Source of the DNA: Fodinicola feengrottensis
GTDB taxonomy: Bacteria > Actinomycetota > Actinomycetes > Mycobacteriales > HKI-0501
Length of the DNA stretch: 64,000 nt
Reading direction: 5' to 3'
Assembly (NCBI RefSeq): GCF_010993775.1
Contig: NZ_WOTO01000029.1
Span: forward strand, 1 to 64,000
The translations under genes and the position numbers were made by a program. Of the stretch, positions 29,459-39,072 are shown piece after piece (positions within the stretch are counted from its first letter, which is position 1; each line of letters opens with the position of its first letter). The notes below the pieces were generated by a model. It did not search any database and had not been told where the DNA came from. It worked only from the letters and a program-made list of their open reading frames with translations.

Positions 29459-30042
29459 GTGGGCAAGGTGGTCATGTACAGCTCGGTGTCAGTGGACGGC
29501 TTCGTCGCGGACGAGAATGACCAACCCGGACCGCTGTTCGACTGGCTGTCCACCGGTGACGTCCCGTTGGACGAGAGCGGCGCCTTGAAGGTGTCGCAGA
29601 CCTCCTACGACTACACCCGGCCGTACTGGGACCAGATCGGGACGACACTCGTCGGCCGCCACGTCTTCGACATCACGGACGGCTGGGACGGGAAGCCTCC
29701 GGGCGGGATCGACCACGTAGTCGTCGTGACGCACCGGCCGCACCCCGAGGGCTGGGACCCCGAGGCACCGTTTTTCACTTCGTCGACGGCGTCGAGGCAG
29801 CCATGGCCAAGGCACAGGAGCTCGCAGGTGACCGCATGGTCGAGGTCGCCGCTGGCGACGTCGGTGGCCAAGTGCTTGCCGCGGGCTTGATCGACGAGGT
29901 ACGCATGGACGTAGTACCCGTCGTGTTCGGGTCCGGCAAGCGCTACTTCGGATCGGTCCACGCGCAGCACCTGTTGGAGGATCCTGACGTGGCGATTCGC
30001 GGCAACCGAGTGCTTCACCTGCGCTATCAGGTGCGCCGTTGA
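29459..30042 (+). CDS. RibD C-terminal / dihydrofolate-reductase-fold protein (frameshifted)
   Basis: About 194 aa. Family signature: KVVMYSSVSVDGFVADEND, LVGRHVFDITDGWDGKPP, HVVVVTHRPHPEGW, VEVAAGDVGGQVLAAGLIDEVRMDVVPVVFGSGKRYF. The NADPH-binding RibD/DHFR fold is clear; the substrate of this subfamily is unknown. The frame shifts near 29775; one more T in TTTTT gives APFFHFVDGVEAAM. GTG 29459 follows AAAGGAG by 7 nt. Confidence 0.75.
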
Positions 30043-30432
30043 CCGATCTGAGCGGGCACGCGAAGAAATCCACCGCGAACGGTGACACAAGACCCTGGAC
30101 GGGCAATGTGGCGTCAAGACCTCGACACGCTAACTTGACAGGGAACAGCATCGCCTCGACCACGGCGTCCATACAGGTCAATCAGCGCGTCTAGAACAAA
30201 GTCGAGTAGTAGGTTCTAACTGCGCTCTTCGCCAGGCAATCAGCATTTTCACGCCCACCTGATGCAATTCCCGAGTGTTGTCGTACCTCCCTGCCACGCG
30301 CAGACAGAGGTCACCGGCAGTCCAGAATGCGAGACATCCGCGGCCAATATCCCCGGAATGCGTACGTACCCCGCACCCGGCCACCAACACACCTGAACCG
30401 TCCTGCGGACAGCACGGTCTTGGCTGTCTCCG
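30043..30432. other. No recognised gene
   Basis: Space between a plus-strand and a minus-strand gene end. Frames of 60-110 codons on both strands lack signatures. No clear terminator hairpin seen. Confidence 0.5.
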
Positions 30433-31434
30433 CTATTTTCGGCGGGCCAGGGCAACGGCGATAATGATGATGACGCCGCGGATGATTTGTTGTTGGGCTG
30501 TGTCGAGGCCGGCGAGGATGAGTGCGTTGTTGATCAGCCCAATCAGCAGGGCGCCGAAGAGCGAGCCGACGATTTTGCCGCTGCCACCGAAAAGGCTGGT
30601 TCCGCCGAGGATGACCGCGGCGATCACGGAGAGCTCGTCGCCGGTTCCCCATTGAAACCGGCCGGACTGCAGACGGCCGGCGTAGAGCATACCGGCCACA
30701 CTCGCGACCAAGGACATGAGGACCATGACGGTGAACTTGACGCGGCGGGTGTTGACGCCGCTAAAACGGGCGGCGACCGGATTTCCGCCGGTGGCGAGGA
30801 CTTGGCGGCCGAATCGTGTCTTGGCCATCACCACGGCGCCGACAACGACGGCGATCACGGCCCACAGGAGCAGGCCCGGGATGGGCCCGAGGTCGCCGGA
30901 GCCGAAAATGGTGTTGAAGGTGTCGTTGAGGATCGGCTGCGGCGCGGACGAGGTGATCCATTGCGCCACGCCGACGGCGATTCCGAGCATCCCGAGTGTC
31001 ACCAGGAACGAGGGAATGTTCAAGAGGGTCACCAATCCTCCGTTGATCACACCGACGAGCAGCCCAACGCCGAGACCGGCCGCGATGCCGGCGAACAGTC
31101 CGCCGTGGGTGACGGACATCGCGGCGACCACGCTGGCCAGGCCCGCGACTGAGCCGACGGACAGGTCGATTTCGGCGGACGCGATCACAAAGGTCATCGC
31201 GACGGCCATCACCGAGATGGTGGCCGTCTGCCGAAAGATGTTGAGCAGGTTGTTGCTGCTCAGAAAGCCACTGCCGTGCAGCAGAATGGCGAACAGCAGA
31301 AAGATGACGACGAAACCGACATAGATGACGTACGAATGCCAGTCTTCGCGGACTCTCGCCCATGCCCGCAGGTACGCCGGTTGGGATCTTGTCTCCCCGG
31401 CCAGATCCGATGGCAGGCCACGGGTGGTGGTCAT
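30433..31434 (-). CDS. Sugar/polyol ABC transporter permease, RbsC family
   Basis: 333 aa, unbroken, eight to ten hydrophobic helices. Family signatures: FRQTATISVMAVAMTFVIASAEIDLSVGSV, NIPSFLVTLGMLGIAVGVA, FGRQVLATGGNPVAARFSGVN, AAVILGGTSLFGGSGKIVGSLFGALLIG. Forms the membrane channel with the RbsA-type ATPase; its start overlaps that gene's stop by 4 bp (ATGA), so the two are translationally coupled. Last gene of the catabolic operon. Confidence 0.9.
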   Translation of the reverse strand: MTTTRGLPSDLAGETRSQPAYLRAWARVREDWHSYVIYVGFVVIFLLFAILLHGSGFLSSNNLLNIFRQTATISVMAVAMTFVIASAEIDLSVGSVAGLASVVAAMSVTHGGLFAGIAAGLGVGLLVGVINGGLVTLLNIPSFLVTLGMLGIAVGVAQWITSSAPQPILNDTFNTIFGSGDLGPIPGLLLWAVIAVVVGAVVMAKTRFGRQVLATGGNPVAARFSGVNTRRVKFTVMVLMSLVASVAGMLYAGRLQSGRFQWGTGDELSVIAAVILGGTSLFGGSGKIVGSLFGALLIGLINNALILAGLDTAQQQIIRGVIIIIAVALARRK

Positions 31435-32954
31435 GGCTGGTCGACTCCTTGGACGGCGGCTTGGAGGGTTTCTTCGCTCGAGATGTCCTCGCGCGGCAGG
31501 AGGATGCGTTCGACCGTTCCATCGCGCAGAATCAGGACGCGGTCACTAATCGCGAGTAGTTCGGGGAGTTCTGAGGAGATGACGATCACACCGAGTCCCT
31601 CGTCGGCGGCTTGGCGAATCATGGCGATGATGTCGGTTTTCGTGCCGATATCCACGCCGGCAGTGGGTTCGTCCATGATCAGCACAGCCGGTTTGGTCGC
31701 GAGCCACTTGGCGATGACCACTTTCTGCTGGTTGCCGCCGGACAGCAGTTTCACCGGACTGGTGGATGAGTTGAGCCGGACCTGCAGATCCTGGATGAGG
31801 TCGCCAGCGATTTTCCTGCCCTTGCGGTCATCGATCAGCGGACCGCGGTTCAACCGCGGCAGCAACGGCAACAGCAGGTTGTCCCGGACCGAGTGTTCGA
31901 GTACGAGTCCCTGTGCGCGCCTGTCCTCGGGGATAAGGGCGAGACCCGCTGAGATGGCCGCGCGCGGACTGGTCAGTTTGACTCGTTGACCGCGCAGGAA
32001 GACGTCGCCCTTGGTCGCTCTGTCTATACCGAACAGGCAACGGGCGAGTTCGGTGCGTCCGCTGCCCATCAATCCGGCGAGGCCGACGATTTCGCCGGGC
32101 GCCAGCGTGAATGTGACGTCACGTACGCGCGGGCCCGCGGTGAGGTTCCGCACTTCCAGCAGCGGCGCGGCGGCGTGATCGATCTTGCGTGGTCGCCACA
32201 CCAGCGCGCCGTCGAGGCGCCGCCCGACGATGTGTTCGACGAGTTCGGCCGCGGTCAGCTCGCCGCAGGTGGCCGTGATTACGTTGCGTCCATCGCGAAG
32301 CACGGTCACCCGATCGGCGATCCGGTAGATCTCGTTCATCCGGTGGCTGATGTAGATGACCGAGATGCCGCGCGCCTTCAGCCGCTCGAGCAAGGCGAAC
32401 AGCGCGTCTGCCTCGGTTTTCGCGAGGCTCGCGGTCGGCTCGTCCATGATCAGTACACGCGCCTTCTGGGCCAGCGCCTTCGCGATTTCGGTGAGCTGCC
32501 AGTACGCCGTACCAACGGAACCGAGCATGGCGTTCGGGTCGAGATCCACTCCCATGTCGGCGAACAGTTCCCGCGTTCGGCGAACAGACTCCCGGTCGCG
32601 CAGCAGCCCGAACCGATCGCGCGGCTCGCGGTTGAGGAAGATGTTCCGAGCCACGCTGAGCGTCGGGATCAGACTGAACTCCTGAAAAACCATCCCGATC
32701 CCGGCGGCCCGCGCGTCCTGCGTCGACCGGAGCCGGACTGTCTTCCCGTCGATTCGAATGTCCCCGGACTCGAGTTGATAGACCCCCTGAAGGATCTTCA
32801 TCAACGTCGACTTGCCGGCACCGTTCTCACCGACCAGAGCGTGCGTTTCCCCGTGCCGCAAAGCGAAGTCGACACCAGCGAGGACCGGTACGCCGTTGAA
32901 CGCCTTGCGAACACCGCGCATCTCGACCGCGAAGCGCGCCGCATTGTCGTTCAT
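31431..32954 (-). CDS. Sugar/polyol ABC transporter ATP-binding protein, RbsA family
   Basis: 507 aa, two ABC domains. First: Walker A GENGAGKSTLMK, Q-loop FQEFSLIPTLS, Walker B VLIMDEPTASL. Second: degenerate Walker A GLMGSGRTELAR, signature LLSGGNQQKVVIAKWL, Walker B VLIMDEPTAGVD. The pattern of a canonical first and degenerate second site is normal for the RbsA/XylG/AraG group. Six bp separate it from the upstream dehydrogenase. Confidence 0.9.
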   Translation of the reverse strand: MNDNAARFAVEMRGVRKAFNGVPVLAGVDFALRHGETHALVGENGAGKSTLMKILQGVYQLESGDIRIDGKTVRLRSTQDARAAGIGMVFQEFSLIPTLSVARNIFLNREPRDRFGLLRDRESVRRTRELFADMGVDLDPNAMLGSVGTAYWQLTEIAKALAQKARVLIMDEPTASLAKTEADALFALLERLKARGISVIYISHRMNEIYRIADRVTVLRDGRNVITATCGELTAAELVEHIVGRRLDGALVWRPRKIDHAAAPLLEVRNLTAGPRVRDVTFTLAPGEIVGLAGLMGSGRTELARCLFGIDRATKGDVFLRGQRVKLTSPRAAISAGLALIPEDRRAQGLVLEHSVRDNLLLPLLPRLNRGPLIDDRKGRKIAGDLIQDLQVRLNSSTSPVKLLSGGNQQKVVIAKWLATKPAVLIMDEPTAGVDIGTKTDIIAMIRQAADEGLGVIVISSELPELLAISDRVLILRDGTVERILLPREDISSEETLQAAVQGVDQP

Positions 32955-32960
32955 GCGGGA

Positions 32961-34160
32961 TCAGCGCGCATGTGCCGCGGCCCGACTACGGTCCAGCATC
33001 GGCACGTCAACCCAGGCATCGGATTCCGCCGACGCGACGATCGCGTCGGAAATCAACGCGACCTGATAGCCATCTCCGAAGTCCGGGCTTACCGGTGTAC
33101 CATCCACAATCGCCCGGAAAAGGTCGTTGGCCTCGATGATTTTCGTGTCGCCGTAGCCGATACCCAGCGCGGGGATGGGCCATAAGGCATCTCCGTACGG
33201 GTGCGCGGGTCCTGTGTGGACGGTGCGAAAACCTCGGCGATCATCCGGGTCGTCGGCGAAACACACCTGAAGTTCGTCACGCCGCTCGTAGTTGAACACG
33301 ATCGAACCCTCAGTGCCATGCAGCTCAAATGTGAGGAAGTTGTTACGCCCGTACGCGTTGCGGGTGGCCTCGATGGATCCCACCGCGCCATTGCCGAAGC
33401 GAAGCAACGTCGACACCTCATCATCGACATCGACGATGCCCCAGGGCGTACCTGCCAGTCGACCGGCGCCCAGCCTGTCGAGACCTCCCGCGCCGGTCGG
33501 CCGTTTGGGAATGTACGTCCGCAGCATCGAGTTGACGGACGCGACTTCGCCGACCAGATAGCGAGCGAGGTCAAGCACGTGCGTGCCGATGTCGCCGAGC
33601 GCGCCCGATCCGGCAATCGACTTCTGGAATCGCCATGACAAGGGCGACTCTGGATCGGCCGACCAGTCCTGCAGGTAGGTGCCGCGAAAGTTCAGCACTT
33701 GCCCGATCGCACCTTCGTCGATATAGCGTTTAGCCAGGGCCACGGCCGGCGTACGCCGGTAGTTGAACGCCACCATGTTGACGATGCCGGCGGCACATCC
33801 GGCTTCGTACATTCCGCGTGCCTCCTCGCCAGTGCGGGCAAGCGGTTTCTCGCAGATGATGTGCTTACCCACGGTGGGCCGCCGCAACAGCAATCTCGGC
33901 GTGCAGGTCGTTCGGGGTGGCGATGTCGATGACGTCAATGTTCGGGTCATCGACAACACGCCGCCAGTCGCCAGTTGATCGCTCGTAGCCGTATCGAACG
34001 GCGGCCTCCGCCGCCAGTTCCGCGTTGACATCCGCGATCACGGATCGTATCGGCATCGCCGGGGGCGGCCAGAAGTACATTGGCAGGGCGGCGTACGCCA
34101 GCGAATGTGCCTTGCCCATGAATCCGGCGCCGATCAGCCCGATTCTGAGTGTGTTTTCAC
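32961..34160 (-). CDS. Gfo/Idh/MocA-family NAD(P)-dependent dehydrogenase (frameshifted)
   Basis: About 399 aa. Rossmann start TLRIGLIGAGFMGKAHSLAYA, then VIDIATPNDLHAEIAVAAA, GKHIICEKPLA (catalytic-region EKP) and the C-terminal half AFNYRRTPAVALAKRYIDEGAIGQV, GDIGTHVLDLARYLVGE with the G-D-x-x-x-H motif. Frame restored by one G less in GGG near 33870. GTG 34160 follows AAGGAA by 8 nt but needs one AC unit less in ACACAC. Oxidises a sugar or cyclitol by family analogy; encoded between the binding protein and the ATPase. Confidence 0.8.
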
Positions 34161-34169
34161 AGCGGTTCC

Positions 34170-35338
34170 TTACTTCTTGTAGGAGTTGGCGATCGCCGCC
34201 GGAGGCGGTGCGTGATAGACCTGCCCCCAGGCCTGAAGTACGTTCGTGTGGTCGACGGGCAGTGCATTGAGCGCCACGTACGGCGGCGCCGTCTTGCCGA
34301 GCAGCCCGTACGCGGCCAGTTTGGCTTCCACCGTCCCCTGGTCGAAGGGGCGCTGCGCGCCAAGCCCGGCGATCAGCGAGTCCTTTGCCAGCGCGATTGC
34401 CACATTGGTGCCCAGATCCTCGGTCGCGATAACAAGGTCGTTGCGGCCGTTCGCGCGCGCGGCGGCCATCACGCCTTCTGCCGGCACATCCCATACCGCC
34501 CAGAGATCCCGGTCAGGTCCGGATGTTTGGTGAGCATCGCATCGGCGGCTTTCTGCGCGTCGCCAGCGAAGTCCGGTCCAGCGATCCCGGTTGACTCGAC
34601 GATCTGCAGATTCGGGTAGTCGTTCTTGAGTGTGGTCCTGAAACCGTCGTACCGCTGCTGGGTGACGAAGAAGTCCGCATTGTGGAAGACGACACCGATC
34701 TTGCCTTTGCCGCCGACGGCCTTCGCGAGCTCGTGTGCGGACACCACTCCATTGCCGTAGTTGTCCGCCGAGACCACACTGACGTAGCCGTGTCCCGCGG
34801 TCATCCCTTTGGGGACGTTGTCCATGAAAACAAGCTTGATGCCGGCGTCGGCGACTTTTTGGTACTGGGCCGCGGTCGCGACCGGATCGGTGGGAATCGA
34901 GACAATGACTTTGGGACGTAGCGCCATCACGGTCTCAAGATCAGAGACCTGTTTGCCGGGATCGAAGTTCGCGTCCGTAACGGCAAGGACCTTGATGCCG
35001 AGCTGGGCGAACTCGTTCTTCAGTCCGGCGATCTGGGCCACCGCCCAGTCGTTGCCCCCATAGTGCATCACGATCGCGGCGGTCGCGTGCATGGCCTTGA
35101 CCCGCGCTATTTCCTGCGCGGTCAACGTCACCACACTCGCCGGGGAGGCCGTTTCTGCGTTCGGTCCCTTGCTGAGCACCGCGCCAGAGGCAATCTTGCG
35201 CAGCGCGGCGTCCGCTTGAGCGGTGATCGTGGAGTTCGTTCGACCGCCGTCGCCAGCCGACGATGAGGAACAGGCACTGGTGAACAGAACCAATGTCGCT
35301 GCCGCGGCGGCCAGCAAGCGCAGTGTTGACTGCTTCAT
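34170..35338 (-). CDS. Sugar/polyol ABC transporter substrate-binding lipoprotein (frameshifted)
   Basis: About 389 aa, Peripla_BP_4 type. Lipoprotein signal with lipobox FTSAC at residue ~23. Then AAIVMHYGGNDWAVAQIAGLKNEF, KVIVSIPTDPVATAAQYQKVADAG, KLVFMDNVPKGM, GKIGVVFHNADFFVTQQRY and IVESTGIAGPDFAGDAQKAA. A break near 34490 (one TC unit too many) rejoins to VWDVPAEGVMAAARANGRNDLVIATEDLG. ATG overlaps the upstream isomerase stop by 4 bp. Ligand unknown; operon partners suggest a sugar, sugar acid or inositol. Confidence 0.8.
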
Positions 35339-36186
35339 GGCCGTTCTCCCTGGTTTGGAGGCCGAACATAGGAAAGTTCGTCGAGGTAGGTCTTGCTGAA
35401 CTCCGCCGCTATCCGCGGATCCCCGTCGTAGTCATCCAGTTCAACCATCAGCCAACCGTCATAGGCTGCCTCCGTAATCGCCGTCATGATGGCGGGGAAG
35501 TCAAAGATCGCCGTCACCGAGTGGAAGGAACTGATGTGTGGCGAGCCGTACGTCCTTGAGATGGATGTGGCTGATCCGATCCGCATAGCGGCGGATGAGC
35601 GCAGCCGGATCCCCGCCTCCAGCGGCAAGATGTGCGGTATCTGGACAGAACCCGATCCTGGTGTCCTTCAACAGACGTTCGATGTCCTGCGGTCCTTCGA
35701 CGATCGTCGACAGGTGAGGGTGGTAGGTGGCGGCGAGTCCCACGGACTCGGCAATGTCCACGACTCTGTCCAGAGCATCGGCGAGCCGGCCGTAGTCCTG
35801 GTCCGTCGTACCACTCGCCCGTTTTGCCCCCCGCCGCCAACGACAAATTGCTCAGCACCGAAAGTGGCGGCCAGTTCAGCGGCGCACTGCAACCGATAAA
35901 GCTCGTCGGGCAGGATGTCGTTGTAGATGAAATTCGCGCCGCTGTAGACACTGACCAGGCTTACGTTGGCACCGGCGAGCAGCTCGTGCAGCACTTCCGG
36001 TTTGTCCGCGTAGGCCGCGACATTACCGTCGAACATCTCCGTTCCCGCATATCCGGCCGCGGCAATGTCCCGCACCGCCTGCTCCGTCGAGCCGTTGGCG
36101 CGGTAGTAAAGATCCTTCACGCTGGTGACGCCGACCGGATGGCCGACAACCCCGCCCCACGTGATCGAGTGGTAACCGAGACGCAT
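35335..36186 (-). CDS. Sugar phosphate isomerase/epimerase-type TIM barrel protein (two frameshifts)
   Basis: About 283 aa, AP_endonuc_2 / xylose-isomerase-like fold. Seen: MRLGYHSITWGGVVGHP, YAGTEMFDGNVAAYADKPEVLHELL, AAELAATFGAEQFVVGGG, LAATYHPHLSTIVEGPQDIERLL, FCPDTAHLAAGGGDPAALIRRYADRISHIHLKD, VELDDYDGDP. These hold the metal-binding Glu/Asp/His set of the IolE/hydroxypyruvate-isomerase-like group. Breaks at ~35830 (GGGGGG, add G) and ~35508 (TTT, remove T). First gene of the operon. Confidence 0.75.
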
Positions 36187-36226
36187 TTTCCAGGCCCTTC
36201 GGTGAGAATTCGATATCAGGCGACAA

Positions 36227-36451
36227 TCAGCGGTCGCAAATCTCTGGTAAACCACCCGCAGGCCAGTTCTTCCGCCCGGCCCACCCCTGGCTGATCACCA
36301 CCGTGCCGAGCGCACCGCGGGCCGTCCCGAAAAGCACCGTCGCGGCGTTCTCTATCGGGCCGTGACCAGCCACCTGCCGCGACGACTGCACGGGCGGCAC
36401 CTCATGGATGGCACCGACACCGGCAATGCCGACACGCAATCTGTCTGTCAT
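36227..36451 (-). pseudogene. Gfo/Idh/MocA dehydrogenase remnant with internal deletion
   Basis: 74 codons: MTDRLRVGIAGVGAIHEVP is a Rossmann start, but the frame then jumps to ENAATVLFGTARGALGTVVISQ, which belongs to the beta-sheet half about 180 residues later in such enzymes. The rest of both domains is gone. Probably a former first gene of the operon. Confidence 0.55.
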
Positions 36452-36573
36452 AAGAGTTCCTCGGACCGTCGTTGAGCGGTCATTCGGCTGGGCAGTCTGC
36501 CCGACAGGGCCGCAGCAGCTGCGGCCGGATGTGATCTAGGTTGCTCACGGTTACGCTAATGCTTGTGGTAAAC

Positions 36574-36602
36574 AGAAGTCAACACGTTAGACTTCTAAGT
36601 CT
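36574..36602. promoter_or_regulatory. Overlapping palindromes, ROK-regulator operator candidate
   Basis: AGAAGTC (36574-36580) and GACTTCT (36590-36596) are exact inverted repeats with a 9-nt spacer. Overlapping them, AGACTT-CT-AAGTCT (36589-36602) is another perfect inverted repeat. They lie between the divergent ROK regulator and the catabolic operon, 18 bp before the ROK start. Confidence 0.5.
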
Positions 36603-36619
36603 GGCTACTGGAGGTCTAA

Positions 36620-37927
36620 ATGGGGGCACTGATGGCAGAACCGGATGGCCAACCGCTGCTGGCCGAACAACTGGACACGCTGGTCACGGTGCTCGACCTG
36701 GCACGGTCAGGGACTGCGCGGACCCGCCCGGAGATCATCCGCCATTCCGGACTGGGACGTACCGTTGTCACCCAGCGCGTTGCGCACCTGATCGACGCGG
36801 GCCTGCTCGAAGAGGGAACACTCGGCCCTTCCAACGGCGGGCGGGCGCCACGACAGCTTCACTTTCGCGCCAACGCCGGACATCTGCTGGTCGCCGAGCT
36901 CGGCGCTACCAGCATCAGCGTCGGCATCGCCGACCTGGCCGGTCAACTTGTCGCCCAACAGGAAGAACCGTGGACCATAGCGAGCGGCGCAGAAGCGACG
37001 CTGATGAGGTCGGTCGAGCGAATGTTCGACACCATGCTCGACACCAGAAACCCTAACGATCCGCAGATCTGGGGCATCGGCGTCGGCGTACCCGGCCCGG
37101 TCGAGTTTGCCACCGGACGCCCGGTCGCGCCGCCGATCATGCCGGGTTGGGACGGCTATCAGGTACGCGATCGACTCGCTGAGCGCTACGACGTACCTGT
37201 CTGGGTCGACAACGAGGTCAACCTGATGGCGCTGGGCGAGTTCCGTGGCGGATTGGCGCGCGGCGAACGAGACCTGGTCTACCTGAAGATTGGTACGGGC
37301 ATTGGAGCAGGCCTCATTTCCGCGGGACAACTTCACCGCGGCAACAAAGGATGCGCCGGCGATGTCGGCCACGTCGCCATCCTCGACGACGCCTCGGTGA
37401 TCTGCCGCTGCGGCAACATTGGCTGCCTGGAAGCCTTCGCCGGCGGTGCCGCCCTGGCCCGGGACGGCTTGGCGGCAGCCACCGACGGTCGCAGCCCGTA
37501 TTTAGCCAGATTATTATTAACGAAAGGCCATTCCATCGAGGCCCGCGACGTTGCGAAAGCAGCGACCCACGGCGACCTGGCCAGCGTCGAGCTGCTCACC
37601 CGATCCGGTCGGCTGGTCGGCGAGATGCTCGCCACCCTGGTGAACTTCTTCAACCCCTCACTCGTCCTGGTCGGGGGGGGCGGCGTCGCCGGCGCCGGCG
37701 ATCTTCTGCTCGCCACCATCAAACAAACCGTCTACCGCAGATCCTTGCCATTGGCCACCAGAGACCTCCGCATCGCCCGCTCCCCGCTGGACGACCGGGC
37801 AGGGCTCATGGGCGCCGCATTCATGGTCATCGACGAACTCATGTCCCGCGAACGACTCACCGCGTGGATCGGACACAAATCACCGATAGGACGCTCGGAT
37901 GTCGTACACCCGGTGCCCGTCCAATAG
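36620..37927 (+). CDS. ROK-family transcriptional repressor
   Basis: 435 aa, unbroken. N-terminal winged helix (TRPEIIRHSGLGRTVVTQRVAHLIDAGLL, GGRAPRQLHF). ROK fold: ADLGA-like VAELGATSISVGIADLAG, GVGVPGPVEFATG, WVDNEVNLMALGEF, YLKIGTGIGAGLI, and the zinc motif GHVAILDDASVICRCGNIGCLE. Likely binds a sugar ligand and represses the divergent operon. TGGAGG lies 5-6 nt before ATG 36620. Confidence 0.9.
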   Translation: MGALMAEPDGQPLLAEQLDTLVTVLDLARSGTARTRPEIIRHSGLGRTVVTQRVAHLIDAGLLEEGTLGPSNGGRAPRQLHFRANAGHLLVAELGATSISVGIADLAGQLVAQQEEPWTIASGAEATLMRSVERMFDTMLDTRNPNDPQIWGIGVGVPGPVEFATGRPVAPPIMPGWDGYQVRDRLAERYDVPVWVDNEVNLMALGEFRGGLARGERDLVYLKIGTGIGAGLISAGQLHRGNKGCAGDVGHVAILDDASVICRCGNIGCLEAFAGGAALARDGLAAATDGRSPYLARLLLTKGHSIEARDVAKAATHGDLASVELLTRSGRLVGEMLATLVNFFNPSLVLVGGGGVAGAGDLLLATIKQTVYRRSLPLATRDLRIARSPLDDRAGLMGAAFMVIDELMSRERLTAWIGHKSPIGRSDVVHPVPVQ

Positions 37928-37962
37928 GATTCATCACCGACAGATCAGACACACACCCACAA

Positions 37963-38006
37963 CGTCGCCCCAAAACGACGAATACCCAGCACCGCCGTTT
38001 CAGGCT
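37963..38006 (+). pseudogene. Possible DUF222/HNH gene tail remnant
   Basis: About 44 bp resemble the 3' end of the HNH gene at 56056-56101: both have AACGACGAATACCC followed by a CACC/CACCG run and the CCGTT end. No other part of such a gene is present. Likely a leftover of another 13E12-type copy, or chance in a low-complexity stretch. Confidence 0.35.
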
Positions 38007-38068
38007 CGTACGGCCAACGGCCCACGGGTTTATGCAGCATTGAAAAGAGGCGGTCGGCGACCAGCCGA

Positions 38069-39001
38069 TCACTCATGAACCCGCAATACGGCCGGGAACT
38101 CACTCGTGTCGAGTTGTTTGGTACGCATAGCAAACATCTTCAACATTGCGGCGACCGGTGGGGTTTGGAACGGTTGCGCGACTGCGGCGGCATAGAGCGT
38201 CCGCGTTGGCAGTTCCGGGTGGGTACGGCGTACCGCCACGTCGGTGCGGATCGCCATCATCGCCGAAGCTGCGACGAGCGCAATGCCTACGCCGGCAGCG
38301 ACCAACGCCTGTTTGCTGTTCCAGTCGTCACAGACGAAACCAATCTGCGGCGCGGATCCCAAGCCGTCGGCAAGTTGCGGCGCCGGGCCCAGGCAGTCCG
38401 GATGACCGCCCTCGATCCACGTTTCATCGCGTAGATCCCGCAGCCGCACGCGCTTCCGACCGGCCAGACGGTGCCCTACCGGCAACGCCACCAGCAACTC
38501 ATCGTCGAGCAGTCTGTGCAGCTCAATGCCGTCGACGGGCGCAGCCAAATCCCAGGCTGTGAGCAGGGCGATGTCGGTACGACCGGCGCGTACCGCGGCA
38601 AGCGGTCCGGCTGGGTCGGGATGCGTGAGGCTGACCGATACGCCCGGATAGGCCGCGCGGAAACGACGGATCGCCGCGGGCACAAACGACGAGTTCACGC
38701 TCGGAAAGGCGGTCAGTCTGAGCTGCCCGGTGTCGAGCGTCGCGTACGCCGTCAGGTGAACTTCCATGGCTTTCAACCGCGCCAAAATCTCGTCGGCGAG
38801 GTCCACCGCCGCGGCGCCGGCGGCGGTGCTGCGTACGCCGCGCGGCACTCTTTGGAACAGGCTTACGCCGACGCGTTTCTCCAGGCCCGCGATCTGCCGG
38901 GAGACCGCCGGCTGCGTCATTGACAGGGCCCGCGCGGCCGCCGAGAAGGACCCCCGCCGAGCCACTTCGACCAGTACGCGCAGTGTCCACGGATCAAGCA
39001 T
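38069..39001 (-). CDS. LysR-family transcriptional regulator
   Basis: 310 aa from ATG 39001 (MLDPWTLRVLVEVARRGSFSAAARALSMTQPAVSRQIAGLEKRVG-type winged HTH), intact effector domain (QLRLTAFPSVNSSFVPAAIRRFRAAYPGV, LVAAGVGIALVAASAM). The longer frame to 39025 adds eight residues without support. Divergent from the methyltransferase 72 bp away, its probable target. Confidence 0.85.
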   Translation of the reverse strand: MLDPWTLRVLVEVARRGSFSAAARALSMTQPAVSRQIAGLEKRVGVSLFQRVPRGVRSTAAGAAAVDLADEILARLKAMEVHLTAYATLDTGQLRLTAFPSVNSSFVPAAIRRFRAAYPGVSVSLTHPDPAGPLAAVRAGRTDIALLTAWDLAAPVDGIELHRLLDDELLVALPVGHRLAGRKRVRLRDLRDETWIEGGHPDCLGPAPQLADGLGSAPQIGFVCDDWNSKQALVAAGVGIALVAASAMMAIRTDVAVRRTHPELPTRTLYAAAVAQPFQTPPVAAMLKMFAMRTKQLDTSEFPAVLRVHE

Positions 39002-39072
39002 GCATCGAGCGTATGTCAGACCCAAGCAACCTGCAGTTGTCCTGAAAGCCTGATCGGCAAACAGTAGACGGC

